This document shows, piece after piece, positions 23,825 to 35,627 of a stretch of DNA of 64,000 nt; the stretch's first letter is position 1; each line of letters starts with the position of its first letter. A program made the translations under genes and the position numbers. Under the pieces are notes generated by a model that saw only the letters and a program-made list of their open reading frames with translations, searched no databases and was not told the DNA's origin. Location of the stretch: positions 124,001 to 188,000 of the forward strand of contig JAQSEB010000016.1 in NCBI GenBank assembly GCA_030063045.1, written 5' to 3'. This DNA comes from Pratylenchus scribneri (Eukaryota > Nematoda > Chromadorea > Rhabditida > Pratylenchidae).

Positions 23825-25719
23825 ATGAGTGAACAAAATATGCAGGAAGAATTCGAAAAACAATGGAACGAAATTTGCAAAATGAAAGAGCAAATTTCCA
23901 CAAAGAATCGCAAAATAATAGATGAGATGATAAACGAGAATGAAGATATGGACAAAAAGAAACAAAAAATTATGAATGAAATTATGAAAGGAATGTCGGA
24001 AAAGGATAAGGAAGGAAATCCGCACATTGAAAATGAAAATGGCAAAAATGGAGTCTGATCTGAAAGCGGTAAATCTTGAAAATAATCTAATATTTTATTT
24101 CTTATAGCATAATATATCAATTCATCGTCGAAAGATGCCAATTGAATTAATGAATGAATTGTTTGGCTCATTGCCATTCGAAAATGCTTTTGGTCTTCTG
24201 GCCAAAATGCCAAATGGGCTTTTGGCCAGAAAAGTTCAAAAAATGATTAATGGCATTAAAATGGTTGAATATTTTTATGAAATTTATAAATAATTTTTTC
24301 AGGCAATGAAGAAAAATATATTAAATGTCGACGATTGTGGGCCAAAAATTATTATTTCTGAGGATGGTCTCGTTGCAAAGCATTCCGGCTCTTCTGGTAA
24401 AATAAAAAATCCCATCTTGGAAATTGCAATAAATATTAAAAATCTTATTTTTAGGATGGAATGTTGTTCGAGCTGTTTTTCCAATTCCACAGTTCAATTT
24501 TAACAATATCAATAAAACTATAATTGTCTTCTATTTTGTAATTCAAATTATTAACAAACCAGATCGGTAGATTAATTTGATTTTGCAAATCGATTAAAAA
24601 TTATAAATACAAAATTTATAAATAAATTTAGAAAAATCAAAATTATAATTAAGGCTCGGAAAAAAATGTTACAAAAAATCGCAAAAAAAAGTAGTTAAAA
24701 AGGGATATAAAAAGTTGAAAATTTCTAAAAAAGTTTCATAAATTTTAAAAAAAAATGATAAAATTTTTTCTGGAACAAAATTTTTTTGCCTCATGAATTT
24801 TTACCAAAATGATCTAATTGTGAAATTTTTGACAAAAATTTTCCAATGACAAAAATTTTAGACAAAATTGGTTTAATGAAAAATAAATTTTTCGGAAAAG
24901 GTCCTCATGAAGGAAAATTTTCAAAGAATTTTCACAAAAGTTCAATAAAGTAGAAAAAGTGATAAAAAATTTAATAAATGTCATAGAAAGGTTGAAAAAT
25001 GAAATAAAAGTTAGAAAGTTATATAAATAAATCGCGAAAAAATGATTAAAATTTAAAAAAGTGATCATAAAATTCAATACTTTGAGCTCAAATCAAGTTA
25101 AAAATGCTTTTTATTTGGTTTAGAAGTATATTTAAAGCGCCGCATGAAAAAGTTATTTAATTTCAATTCCCAGTCCTAATTATAACATTTCTCTATGGAA
25201 ATTTACCAATAATCATATTTTATTCAGGGATGAAAACATTGTTATTGGGTTTTGTGATCAACAATTTAGCAAATGTCTCGGACGGTGGAAAAATACAATT
25301 GGAATTTTTAGCAAAAGAGGAATTGAGATTGATGGCTCTTGGAATAAATTCCAAAATGATGGTGGATCTTTTAATAAAGGAGAATTTCTTGGTCTTGGTA
25401 TAATTTATTCCTCGGTAAATTCAAAAATGGAATGTTTCGTCACATGGAATGGAAAATTGCAAGGTAAAAAAATAAAAATGAAGAGAAAAATTTTAAAATC
25501 TAAATTTATAAAATTTTTAGACAATAAATTATAACATAAATAATAAAAAAGATTAAATATTTATATAATCTAAATTCAGTTAAAGCTGAATGGCCAGAAA
25601 AATTCTTTCATCTCCAACTTTTCCCGGCTGTCAATTTTTATTTTTCTGGCCAATCAATCCGTGCAAATTTTAAAAAGGAAGAATGGACATTTAAGGAATT
25701 CGAACATATTCTTGAATAA
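23825..25719 (+). pseudogene. Coiled-coil SPRY gene with frameshift in exon 1
   Basis: Exons 23825-24068, 24108-24263, 24303-24396, 24455-24566, 25228-25463, 25580-25719. Exon 1 begins MSEQNMQEEFEKQWNEI but is 244 nt long where a multiple of three is needed. The family ending (MKMAKMESDLKA) is present in the next frame, so a one-base indel lies near 24015-24035. Exons 2-6 are intact and in phase (MPIELMNELFGSLPFENAF, GFCDQQFSKCLGRW, FLGLGIIY, VTWNGKLQ, IRANFKKEEWTF). Intron 4 is unusually long (660 bp). A downstream start in exon 2 could still yield a protein like that of 9038-10082. Confidence 0.65.
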
Positions 25720-25950
25720 GAAATTTGGGTTATGACGATGGCCAGAAATCCCAAAGAATGAGATGCGATTAAATAAAAAAGAGAATCGATAAATGAATTT
25801 TTCCTTTTTTTTTAAATCTTTGTATTGTTTTTCTTGAATTTTCAATCAACATTCGAACAATTTGCTTAATTTTATTTTGAATAAAAAATAAATAAATTTT
25901 TCATATCAATAGAACTCTCTCTTCATTATTGCATATTTTCCATTTCAATA

Positions 25951-26032
25951 TCATTTAAGAATTTGGTCAAATTGCTTGAAGCGCCACTCATCTTTCCCAA
26001 AATTCGCGCAAATAGAATCACCGTTAAAGTAC
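25951..26032 (-). pseudogene. SPRY-family last-exon remnant
   Basis: The minus strand reads YFNGDSICANFGKDEWRF then KQFDQILK and a stop, matching the last exon of the SPRY genes. No other exon is adjacent. Confidence 0.6.
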
Positions 26033-26469
26033 AAGCAAAGCTAAAACTAAAATTCAATTTAAACAAACATTTTCGATTATTTAATTTTAAAAAATGGCTA
26101 GCCGAATTTCAAACATTGGCCAATTTCTCAGCAATTTTTAATACTGTTAATAATATAATTTCGTTAAGTTATTTCTGTAGAATATTTGGATTCAAAATGA
26201 TTAATTAAAAAAATTATATGGCCAAAAGATTTGCCCAAAGATCCGATTTTGGCATATTTTGCCGCTTTTTATTCATAAATTTTTGAATTTTCCATCAAAT
26301 CAATTAATTCTATCTCCAATAAACGCATTCAAATTCTAATTCAGGGCTACGAAATGTATAAAAAAATTTTAATATTTTTCTGTAATTGGAACATTTCATT
26401 CAAACCAGGAAAAAATTTCCATTTTTCATGATCCAAATAAATAAATTTTTAAATTAATATTATACTCAC

Positions 26470-26650
26470 CAATAAACATATTTGGAATCATGCAGTAAAA
26501 TAGTGATAAACCAGCGCCCAAACTCTCAAAATAGGGCTCATAACTATCATTTTGTTGGCAATTGGCGTTGTTGGCAGCCATTTGCTCTAATATAATACGG
26601 CATTGTGCAGTGCCGGATTTTTGTTGTTGACCCTCGTTAGGTTTTTTCAT
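26470..26650 (-). CDS. Unrecognised exon with a hydrophobic C-terminal stretch
   Basis: From ATG at 26650: a Q/N-rich start (KKPNEGQQQK), then CRIILEQMAANNANCQQ, then SLGAGLSLFYCMIPNMFIG, ending at a strong donor (GTGAGTAT) in phase 1. The frame is also open upstream of the ATG to an AG near 26686, so it may be an internal exon. The following exon could not be identified. The sequence 100 bp further on resembles a hAT terminus (CAGGGCTACGAAA, 26343), so the 3' part may have been displaced. Confidence 0.35.
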
Positions 26651-26689
26651 ATTTTGAGTGGATTTAGCCTTCGCCCTGCGGTAAATTTT

Positions 26690-27701
26690 TTTAAAGTATT
26701 TTAAATGTTAATTTTAATGAAAACAATGTGGAAAAGCATGAAAGTTCAAATAAAATTTTTTTATGTTAAAATTAGCATTTCTTGACCAGAATTATTGGCT
26801 TAATAATTCACATTTATTTAAAGAATTAAAATAATTTTTATTTTTTTTTTAATTTTAATTATTGACAACAATTTTTTAAACGAGTTTTCTATCTAACTAA
26901 AATATCAATAATTTCTCTGTCTGAAATTTGGAATTAAATTGGCTCTCCCAAAAAGTTCAACAATTGTTGTAATAATTAAAGTACATTTTTTATTTATTAA
27001 AGGGTAAATAATATTTAGAAAGGGAAAATTAATGAAAATCAATGTTCACCAGCAGAAAGATAATTAAAATTTTCGTATCGGTTAAATAAAAAACAATTGA
27101 AATTTGAAATAGAAGATAGGAGGCTTTTTGGCGGATTCGAATTAAAATGAATAATGGCTAAGAAAAATGGCTTTAAAAGTGAAAGCGGGGGGTGGTAATT
27201 TCTTTTTTATTTTTGAAAAAAAAAGTAAAAGAAGGGCAATTCTTTTAAAATATAAAGTATTAATTTATAAAAAATATTTATTTATAAATATTAAGCCATA
27301 GGCTTAGCGGAAAGTTAAGGCTAAAATAAGTATGGCGCTAGGTTTTAAGCATGGTTTTGTTTAAAATTAATTCGATATTTAGCTTTTTTTGACATGAAAA
27401 TTTTTGTATTTTTTGTAAATTAATCGAGTTCATACATTTTCTTTTATTAAAGAACAAATAATACGATATTCAGCCCAAGTCAATTACTCATCATTTTTTA
27501 ACAAATTTTTCATTGTTTAATTTGCCTTGGGCCATTGAATATTTCCCATTTTTAAATCAGAATATGAATATTCTTCTTACATAAAATGATTTTTTGAATA
27601 GCTTTTTTATTTCAATCAATCCAAATAAAAATTCTTTGAATTAATTATCAAATAATTTAACATTAAATCAAATTAGCAAAATTTCATTTGATTTCCATCA
27701 T
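26690..27701. other. AT-rich DNA left of satellite, no feature seen
   Basis: No coding or repeat structure recognised apart from scattered copies of the GAATATTTCCC and TTGCCTTGGG words of the shared non-coding module near 27460-27550. Confidence 0.4.
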
Positions 27702-30700
27702 ACTAAAATTAATTACTTAGAAAATATTAATAGGACAATATTCCAAAATTCAGAATCGAAATGACTTAAAATGGGAAAAACACAAATTCTGTCTTTACAT
27801 TTTTGATTATAGAAGCAAAAAAAATAAAATCCTATCGAAAATTTTAAGGAATTTCTCTGCGAATTTTCAAGTCATTTGTATGAAAAAACTTGTCAACAAT
27901 TAACTTATTGATTTTATAAATAATTAATATATTCCTTAATTTATTTATATTAAAATTAATTACTTAGAAAATATTAATAGGACAATATTCCAAAATTCAG
28001 AATCGAAATGACTTAAAATGGGAAAAAAACAAATTCTGTCTTTACATTTTTGATTATAGAAGCAAAAAAATAAAATCCTATCGAAAATTTTAAGTAATTT
28101 CTCTGCGAATTTTCAAGTCAATTGTATGAAAAATTGGTCAACAATTAACTTAATGATTTTATAAGTAAATAATATATTCTTTAATTTATTTATACTAAAA
28201 TTAATTACTTAGAAAATATTAATAGGACATTATTCCAAAATTCAGAATCGAAATGACTTAAAATGGGAAAAACACAAATTCTGATCATTACATTTTTGAT
28301 TGTAGAAGCAAAAAAATAAAATCCTATCGAAAATTTTAAGGAATTTCTCTGCGTTCCTTAATTTATTTATACTAAAATTAATTACTTAGAAAATATTAAT
28401 AGGACAATATTCCAAAATTCAGAATCGAAATGACTTAAAATGGGAAAAACACAAATTCTGATCATTACATTTTTGATTGTAGAAGCAAAAAAATAAAATC
28501 CTATCGAAAATTTTAATGAATTTCTCTGCGTTCCTTAATTTATTTATACTAAAATTAATTACTTAGAAAATATTAATAGTACATTATTCCAAAATTCAGA
28601 ATCGAAATGACTTAAAATGGGAAAAACACAAATTCTGTCTTTACATTTTTGATTATAGAAGCAAAAAAATAAAATCCAATCGAAAATTTTAAGGAATTTC
28701 TCTGCGAATTTTCAAGTCATTTGTATGAAAAATTGGTCAACAATTAACTTAATGATTTTATAAGTAAATAATATATTCTTTAATTTATTTATACTAAAAT
28801 TAATTACTTAGAAAATATTAATAGTACATTATTCCAAAATTCAGAATCGAAATGACTTAAAATGGGAAAAACACAAATTCTGTCTTTACATTTTTGATTA
28901 TAGAAGCAAAAAAATAAAATCCAATCGAAAATTTTAAGGAATTTCTCTGCGAATTTTCAAGTCAATTGTATGAAAAATTGGTCAACAATTAACTTAATGA
29001 TTTTATAAGTAAATAATATATTCTTTAATTTATTTATACTAAAATTAATTACTTAGAAAATATTAATAGTACATTATTCCAAAATTCAGAATCGAAATGA
29101 CTTAAAATGGGAAAAACACAAATTCTGTCTTTACATTTTTGATTATAGAAGCAAAAAAATAAAATCCAATCGAAAATTTTAAGGAATTTCTCTGCGAATT
29201 TTCAAGTCATTTATATGAAAAATTGGTCAACAATTAACTTAATGAATTTATAAGTAATTAATATATTTCTTAAATTATTTATACTAAAATTAATTACTTA
29301 GAAAATATTAATAGGACAATATTCCAAAATTCAGAATCGAAATGACTTAAAATGGGAAAAACACAAATTCTGTCTTTACATTTTTGATTATAGAAGCAAA
29401 AAAATAAAATCCTATCGAAAATTTTAAGGAAATTCTCTGCGAATTTTCAAGTCATTTGTATGAAAAACTTGTCAACAATTAACTTATTGATTTTATAAAT
29501 AATTAATATATTCCTTAATTTATTTATATTAAAATTAATTACTTAGAAAACATTAATAGGACAATATTCCAAAATAAGGAATTTCTCTGCGAATTTTCAA
29601 GTCATTTGTATGAAAAATTGGTCAACAATTAACTTAATGAATTTATAAGTAATTAATATATTCCTTAATTTATTTATACTAAAATTAATTACTTAGAAAA
29701 TATTAATAGGACAATATTCCAAAATTCAGAATCGAAATGACTTAAAATGGGAAAAACACAAATTCTGTCTTTACATTTTTGATTATAGAAGCAAAAAAAT
29801 AAAATCCTATCGAAAATTTTAAGGAATTTCTCTGCGAATTTTCAAGTCATTTGTATAAAAAATTGGTCAACAATTAACTTATTGATTTTATAAATAATTA
29901 ATATATTCCTTAATTTATTTATACTAAAATTAATTACTTAGAAAATATTAATAGTACCATATTCCAAAATTCAGAATCGAAATGACTTAAAATGGGAAAA
30001 ACACAAATTCTGTCTTTACATTTTTGATTATAGAAGCAAAAAAATAAAATCCTATCGAAAATTTTAAGGAATTTCTCTGCGAATTTTCAAGTCATTTGTA
30101 TGAAAAACTTGTCAACAATTAACTTATTGATTTTATAAATAATTAATATATTCCTTAATTTATTTATATTAAAATTAATTACTTAGAAAACATTAATAGG
30201 ACAATATTCCAAAATAAGGAATTTCTCTGCGAATTTTCAAGTCATTTGTATGAAAAATTGGTCAACAATTAACTTAATGATTTTATAAGTAATTAATATA
30301 TTCCTTAATTTATTTATACTAAAATTAATTACTTAGAAAATATTAATAGGACAATATTCCAAAATTCAGAATCGAAATGACTTAAAATGGGAAAAACACA
30401 AATTCTGTCTTTACATTTTTGATTATAGAAGCAAAAAAATAAAATCCTATCGAAAATTTTAAGGAATTTCTCTGCGAATTTTCAAGTCATTTGTATGAAA
30501 AATTGGTCAACAATTAACTTAATGATTTTATATGTAAATAATATATTCCTTAATTTATTTATACTAAAATTAATTACTTAGAAAATATTAATAGGACAAT
30601 ATTCCAAAATTCAGAATCGAAATGACTTAAAATGGGAAAAACACAAATTCTGTCTTTACATTTTTGATTATAGAAGCAAAAAATAAAATCCTATCGAAAA

Positions 30701-32180
30701 TTTTAAGGAATTTCTCTGCGAATTTTCAAGTCATTTGTATGAAAAATTGGTCAACAATTAACTTAATGATTTTATAAATAATTAATATATTCCTTAATTT
30801 ATTTATATTAAAATTAATTACTTAGAAAAGATTAATAGGACAATATTCCAAAATTCGGAACCGAAATGACTTAAAATGGGAAAAACACAAATTCTAATCA
30901 TTACATTTTTGATTATAGAAGAAAAAAAATAAAATCCTATCGAAAATTTTAAGGAATTTCTCTGCGAATTTTCAAGTCATTTGTATGAAAAACTTGTCAA
31001 CAATTAACTTATTGATTTTATAAGTAATTAATATATTCCTTAATTTATTTATACTAAAATTAATTACTTAGAAAAGATTAATAGGACAATATTCCAAAAT
31101 TCAGAATCAGAATCGAAATAACTTAAAATGCGAGAAAATACAAATTCTAATCATTACATTTTTGATTATAGAAGCAAAAAAATAAAATCCTAACGAAAAT
31201 TTTAAGGAATTTCTCTGCGAATTTTCAAGTCATTTGTATGAAAACTTGTCAACAATTAACTTATTGATTTTATAATAATTAATATATTCCTTAATTTATT
31301 TATACTAAAATTAATTACTTAGAAAAGATTAATAGGACAATATTCCAAAATTCAGAATCAGAATCGAAATGACTTAAAATGCGAGAAAATACAAATTCTA
31401 ATCATTACATTTTTGATTATAGAAGCAAAAAAATAAAATCCTAACGAAAATTTTAAGGAATTTCTCTGCGAATTTTCAAGTCATTTGGATGAAAACTTGT
31501 CAACAATTAACTTATTGATTTTATAATAATTAATATATTCCTTAATTTATTTATCTAAAATTAATTACTTAGAAAAGATTAATAGGACAATATTCCAAAA
31601 TTCAGAATCAGAATCGAAATGACTTAAAATGCGAGAAAATACAAATTCTGTCATTACATTTTTGATTATAGAAGCAAAAAAATAAAATCCTATCGAATAT
31701 TTTAAGGAATTTCTCTGGGAATTTTCAAGTCATTTGTATGAAAAATTGGTCAACAATTAACTTAATGATTTTATAAGTAATTAATATATTCATTAATTTA
31801 TTTATACTAAAATTAATTATTAGAAAACATTAAAAGGACAATATTCCAAAATTCGGAATCGAAATGACTTAAAATGGGAAAAACACAAATTCTGTCATAA
31901 CATTTTTGATTATAGAAGCAAAAAAATAAAATCCTAACGAAAATTTTAAGGAATTTCTCTGCGAATTTTCAAGTCATTTGTATAAAAAACTTGTCAACAA
32001 TTAACTTATTGATTTTATAATAATTAATATATTCCTTAATTTATTTATACTAAAATTAATTACTTAGAAAAGATTAATAGGACAATATTCCAAAATTCAG
32101 AATCAGAATCGAAATGACTTAAAATGCGAGAAAATACAAATTCTAATCATTACATTTTTGATTATAGAAGCAAAAAAATA
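27702..32180. repeat. Satellite array, about 245-bp monomer, about 20 units
   Basis: AAAATTAATTACTTAGAAAA recurs about every 245 bp from 27702 to 32050. Each unit has TGACTTAAAATGGGAAAAAC, TTGATTATAGAAGC and AGGAATTTCTCTGCGAATTT. Shortened units of about 178 bp (from 28199 and 28377) and about 147 bp (from 29535 and 30174) occur. The two 147-bp units share private variants and are 639 bp apart, so a full-full-short block was copied as a higher-order unit. The three units from 28555 share their own variants, and units right of 31060 carry GAATCAGAATCG and GCGAGAAAAT. The right boundary is abrupt at about 32180. Confidence 0.95.
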
Positions 32181-32184
32181 AATG

Positions 32185-32525
32185 GGACATAGGCTTGTCC
32201 CTTACAAATACCCCACAAAATAAAAAATATCATAATGCTACGCAAAATAAAATGGTTGGGTGTGCTTAATTCAAATGATATAATATCCCATTCCAAATTC
32301 TCCACTAAATAAGAAAAATCACAATGCTGCGCAAGATAAAATGCTTGTGTGATTTTTGTGCTTAATTCAAATAATATAATATCCCCTTTCAAATTCCCCA
32401 CTAAATAAGAAAAATCACAATGCTGCGCAAAATAAAATGCTTGTGTGATTTTTGTGCTTAATTCAACTGATATAATATCCCTTTTCAATTCCGAAATAAA
32501 CAAGAAAAATCAAAATGCTGCGCAA
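32185..32525. repeat. 96-bp tandem repeat, 3-4 copies
   Basis: Units contain AATCACAATGCTGCGCAA, AAATGCTTGTGTGATTTTTG and GATATAATATCCC. The last motif recurs at about 96-bp intervals (about 32280, 32376, 32472). The minus-strand open frame of 113 codons here is a by-product of the repeat length being divisible by three. Confidence 0.8.
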
Positions 32526-32755
32526 AATGCCCGCTAATTTTAGGAATAAAATGGGCCGATTTTTCTATCTAAAACGGTTTGTGTCATATTGTGCGATGAC
32601 CCTGCTTAAAAGTGCCACAGCCACTGAATTCATTTCATTATTTAATTCAATGGTATATCATTTTCCTTGTGTAATTCATAGCTTTATGTTCTATTTGTTC
32701 TATTTATAGCCAAAAGAATGGTTTTAGTCTCCTATTCATTCATCATTTTAGAGAT

Positions 32756-33169
32756 ATGAAAAAATTCCTATTTATATTATTTATTTTTGCGAACATTTTT
32801 GAAACAGTTTGTGCCGGTAAAGATGATGTCGGCCCATCAGAAAAAGTCAACAAAGGGAAAAGAAAAATGGAGGAGCATTCCGATTCCGATCAAAATTCGT
32901 CGAATTCATCTTCAAATGAATTACCCTCCGAATTAATTAGAAATCGCTATGATGCCAGAGAGAATCTAGAGGATATAATTTCGCCTAATATTAATTGGTT
33001 AAAAGCATTGGAATCAAACAATTTTGAAAATATGCCGCATTCGCCGATGGCACAACATCAAATAATGCACTATATTCATTCATTGCAACAGTCAATAGAT
33101 GAAACTTCGAACCAATCAATTCAATTAATCGAAGAACAAAGTCATAAAATTTTTGATAATTTAATATGA
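32756..33169 (+). CDS. Secreted acidic/basic protein, unspliced reading of the same start
   Basis: If the donor at 32817 is not used, the same signal peptide continues into a 137-codon frame to a stop at 33169. This has a basic KGKRKM patch at about residue 35, a serine/aspartate-rich segment, and a helical glutamine-rich tail. Both readings are well formed, so the locus may produce two secreted proteins from one leader by intron retention. Alternatively, one reading is a relic. No domain was recognised. Confidence 0.5.
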   Translation: MKKFLFILFIFANIFETVCAGKDDVGPSEKVNKGKRKMEEHSDSDQNSSNSSSNELPSELIRNRYDARENLEDIISPNINWLKALESNNFENMPHSPMAQHQIMHYIHSLQQSIDETSNQSIQLIEEQSHKIFDNLI

Positions 33170-35627
33170 AAATTAAGTAAATCACTATAGCCAAATGATA
33201 TTAAAAATTAAATTGTTTTTAATTGCTAAATCAAGGATTAAAAATTAAAATATTTTACTAGTAATAATAATTAATTTAAACAAATCGATAATCAAAAATT
33301 TAAAAAAATTTGTATTAAATCGAATAAACTACATTTCTGGAATAATTGGCCATCTTAGTAACGTCAGAGTACATTTAAAACTGATCATAGTAAAAGTTAG
33401 CATTTGATTTGCCAATATTGACCTAAATTGAAATCAAATTGATGTTAATAGGAAAATGCTAAATTAATCTCTCTACATATTTTATTGAATTTTTGCCACA
33501 ATTATCACAAAAATTTTCATATCAAAAACATAATTCCAATTTCTTTAGATAATGCCTTATTTAATCAATTTTTCAGGTCATAGCGAAAAGAAGCATGCAA
33601 AAAAGAAGTGGAAGAATGTGCCAGGACCAGTGCCCACTGATAAACCAAATATGGTGATAATGACCAATGAGAATAATTTTGGTGATTAATTGCGATATGC
33701 ATAATTAACACATTTTTTTCATTTCATTAAATTTTTAGTTACTGGTCAACATATTGATCCAATACAACCGATGCCAATTCAATATCAGCATCCTATCCTA
33801 AATTCTCTTGGCTCATCTTTGATGAGACCAAATTTTGGTGGTGGCCTTTCTGATGAACAATGGCAGAAAGCTGAAGCCGACTTATTTTACCAAAATTATC
33901 AAAAATTACAACAACAATATTCAGCCGGGCAATCCAATCATCAAATTGATACTCCCCATGAAATTCATCACCAAGGAGATCAGCAATTTTTCCCTGAAAT
34001 TCCCACTAGAATCCATCGAAATAATAATCCAAGTCCAAATTCAAATCCAAATCAATTATTTCACCAAACAATTTTGCCTATCCCACAATTTGAAGAATAT
34101 TCTGATCCAAGCTCAAATCCGCCAATCAACATCCCATCAAACATTTCTGCCAATTCCACAATTTGAAGAAGATTTATCTAGTCATCTGTTAAATGAAATA
34201 CAAGGACAGCAAAGTGGCTTTCATGTTCAACCATCAATGGAATCTCATGGATTGCAAAGTGGCATTGCCATTCAAGTATATAATAAAATTTATAGTGAAC
34301 TATCTTCTAAATCAATCCCAGAAAATTACAATTTTTTTTTCAAAAAATATATAATTAAGCTGTGCTGTTCTAAATTTTCAATTCGATTATTTAATATAAA
34401 AATTCAGCAATCAAGAGTACCAATACGGATCCTAGGCCAAAATGCTCTAAATTTGTCCAACTCTAGCGTTATAAAAATTCAACAATCGATGAATAATCCA
34501 ATAGGCAAAAATATTGATAAAGGAAAAAATCCAATGCAATCAACCGAAGAGATGCTCTCAACAAATAAAGATGGTAAAAAATAAAATTTAGTATTTTCCG
34601 AAATGCCAATAATGATATGAAAATTAACTTTATATTCGGATTCTCCATCTTTTAAATTGTCATACCAATTATAAACAAAATAAAATTAAAAAAATTTTTT
34701 GGAAGGGGTGGGGGAACAAGCAAAGCTATTATCCATATTTTATGGCAACAAATTAAACAAAAATTATAAATGAATTTAAATAAAAAAATTTTATAAAATC
34801 AATCTATATAATTAATAATTCAGTAATAGTTTTAAAATATTTTGTTTATAATTAATTTTAAATTAGAATAATTTTCAAAAATTAATTTAACAATTTTTCC
34901 CTTTTGTTTCAGAAATGAAGAAATTTAAATGCCGTTTTTCCGACTGTAATAAAGAATTTGCTTATTCTAATAGTCGTTGGGAGCATGAGAAAATACATAA
35001 ACGTAGGGAAAAATTCTATAAATTTCTTATTTTTCAGACAAAAAAAATCAATAATTTTAGATTGATAAATTAAAGAAATAACAAATTAAAATTTTTGAAA
35101 ATATTCCCCATTCTTTAGCCAATTTTATACCATTTAAATGCACTTGGCCTGGATGTCAAAAGAATTTAACTATAAAGGGAATTTTCGGGATCATGAGGAA
35201 ACATATCAAAGTGGGGAAAATTTTCTATAAATTTCTTTCAGATAAAAATAAATAATTTCAGTTAGAGAAATTAAAAGAAATATTAATTTAAAATTTAAAA
35301 ATTTTTTTAAATAATCTCCCATGCTTTAGCCGATTTTATACCATTTAAATGTACATGGCCTGGATGTCAGAAAGAGTATAAATATAATACTAATCGTCTG
35401 AACCATGAGAAAATACATCAAAGTGAGTAAATAATTAAATTAATTTCTTTGTTTTTTCAGAAATATTAAATTAATTTTCGTATATTTCCATTAAAATTTT
35501 AGATATGTCAGTTGTTTGCGAACAGTGTGGAAATAAATTCAAGCTGAAAAGATATTTAGATGAACATTTAAAGAAAAAAAGATGCGCAAAAGATGGAAAT
35601 AATATAATAGAAATCAGAGATTGGTAG
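32756..35627 (+). CDS. Secreted multi-zinc-finger protein (candidate nuclear effector), partly decayed
   Basis: Exons: 32756-32816 (signal peptide), 33577-33681, 33739-34275, 34408-34573, 34913-35002, [35119-35210], 35330-35422, 35503-35627. The signal exon (FLFILFIFANIFETVCA) ends in a strong phase-1 donor. The next exon in phase is basic (EKKHAKKKWK), a likely nuclear signal. A Q/N/P-rich region follows, then fingers C-x4-C...H-x3-H (exons 5 and 7) and C-x2-C...H-x5-C (last exon). Damage: a one-base shift near 34080-34150 between two copies of a PIPQFEE repeat; finger exon 6 is 92 instead of 93 nt and has a His-to-Tyr change; a hAT element at 35615 replaces the last codons with a short RDW tail. 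All finger exons are phase 1-1, so exon 6 can be skipped without breaking the frame. Confidence 0.55.
33170..33576. other. Intron or intergenic DNA
   Basis: AT-rich. It is part of the long first intron in the zinc-finger model. No other exon seen. Confidence 0.4.

Noticed and set aside
32162..32503. 113-codon minus-strand frame with repeated TKITQAFY segments
   Set aside because: It is a translation of a 96-bp tandem repeat and lacks any gene structure.
32515..32709. 64-codon plus-strand frame
   Set aside because: Starts inside the tandem repeat, is hydrophobic low-complexity, and has no splice or homology support.
33835..34584. 249-codon open frame overlapping the zinc-finger locus
   Set aside because: Most of it reads the Q/P-rich exon in a frame rich in I, K and N, crosses an evident intron and has no start context. 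Only its segment after about 34140 agrees with the spliced gene.
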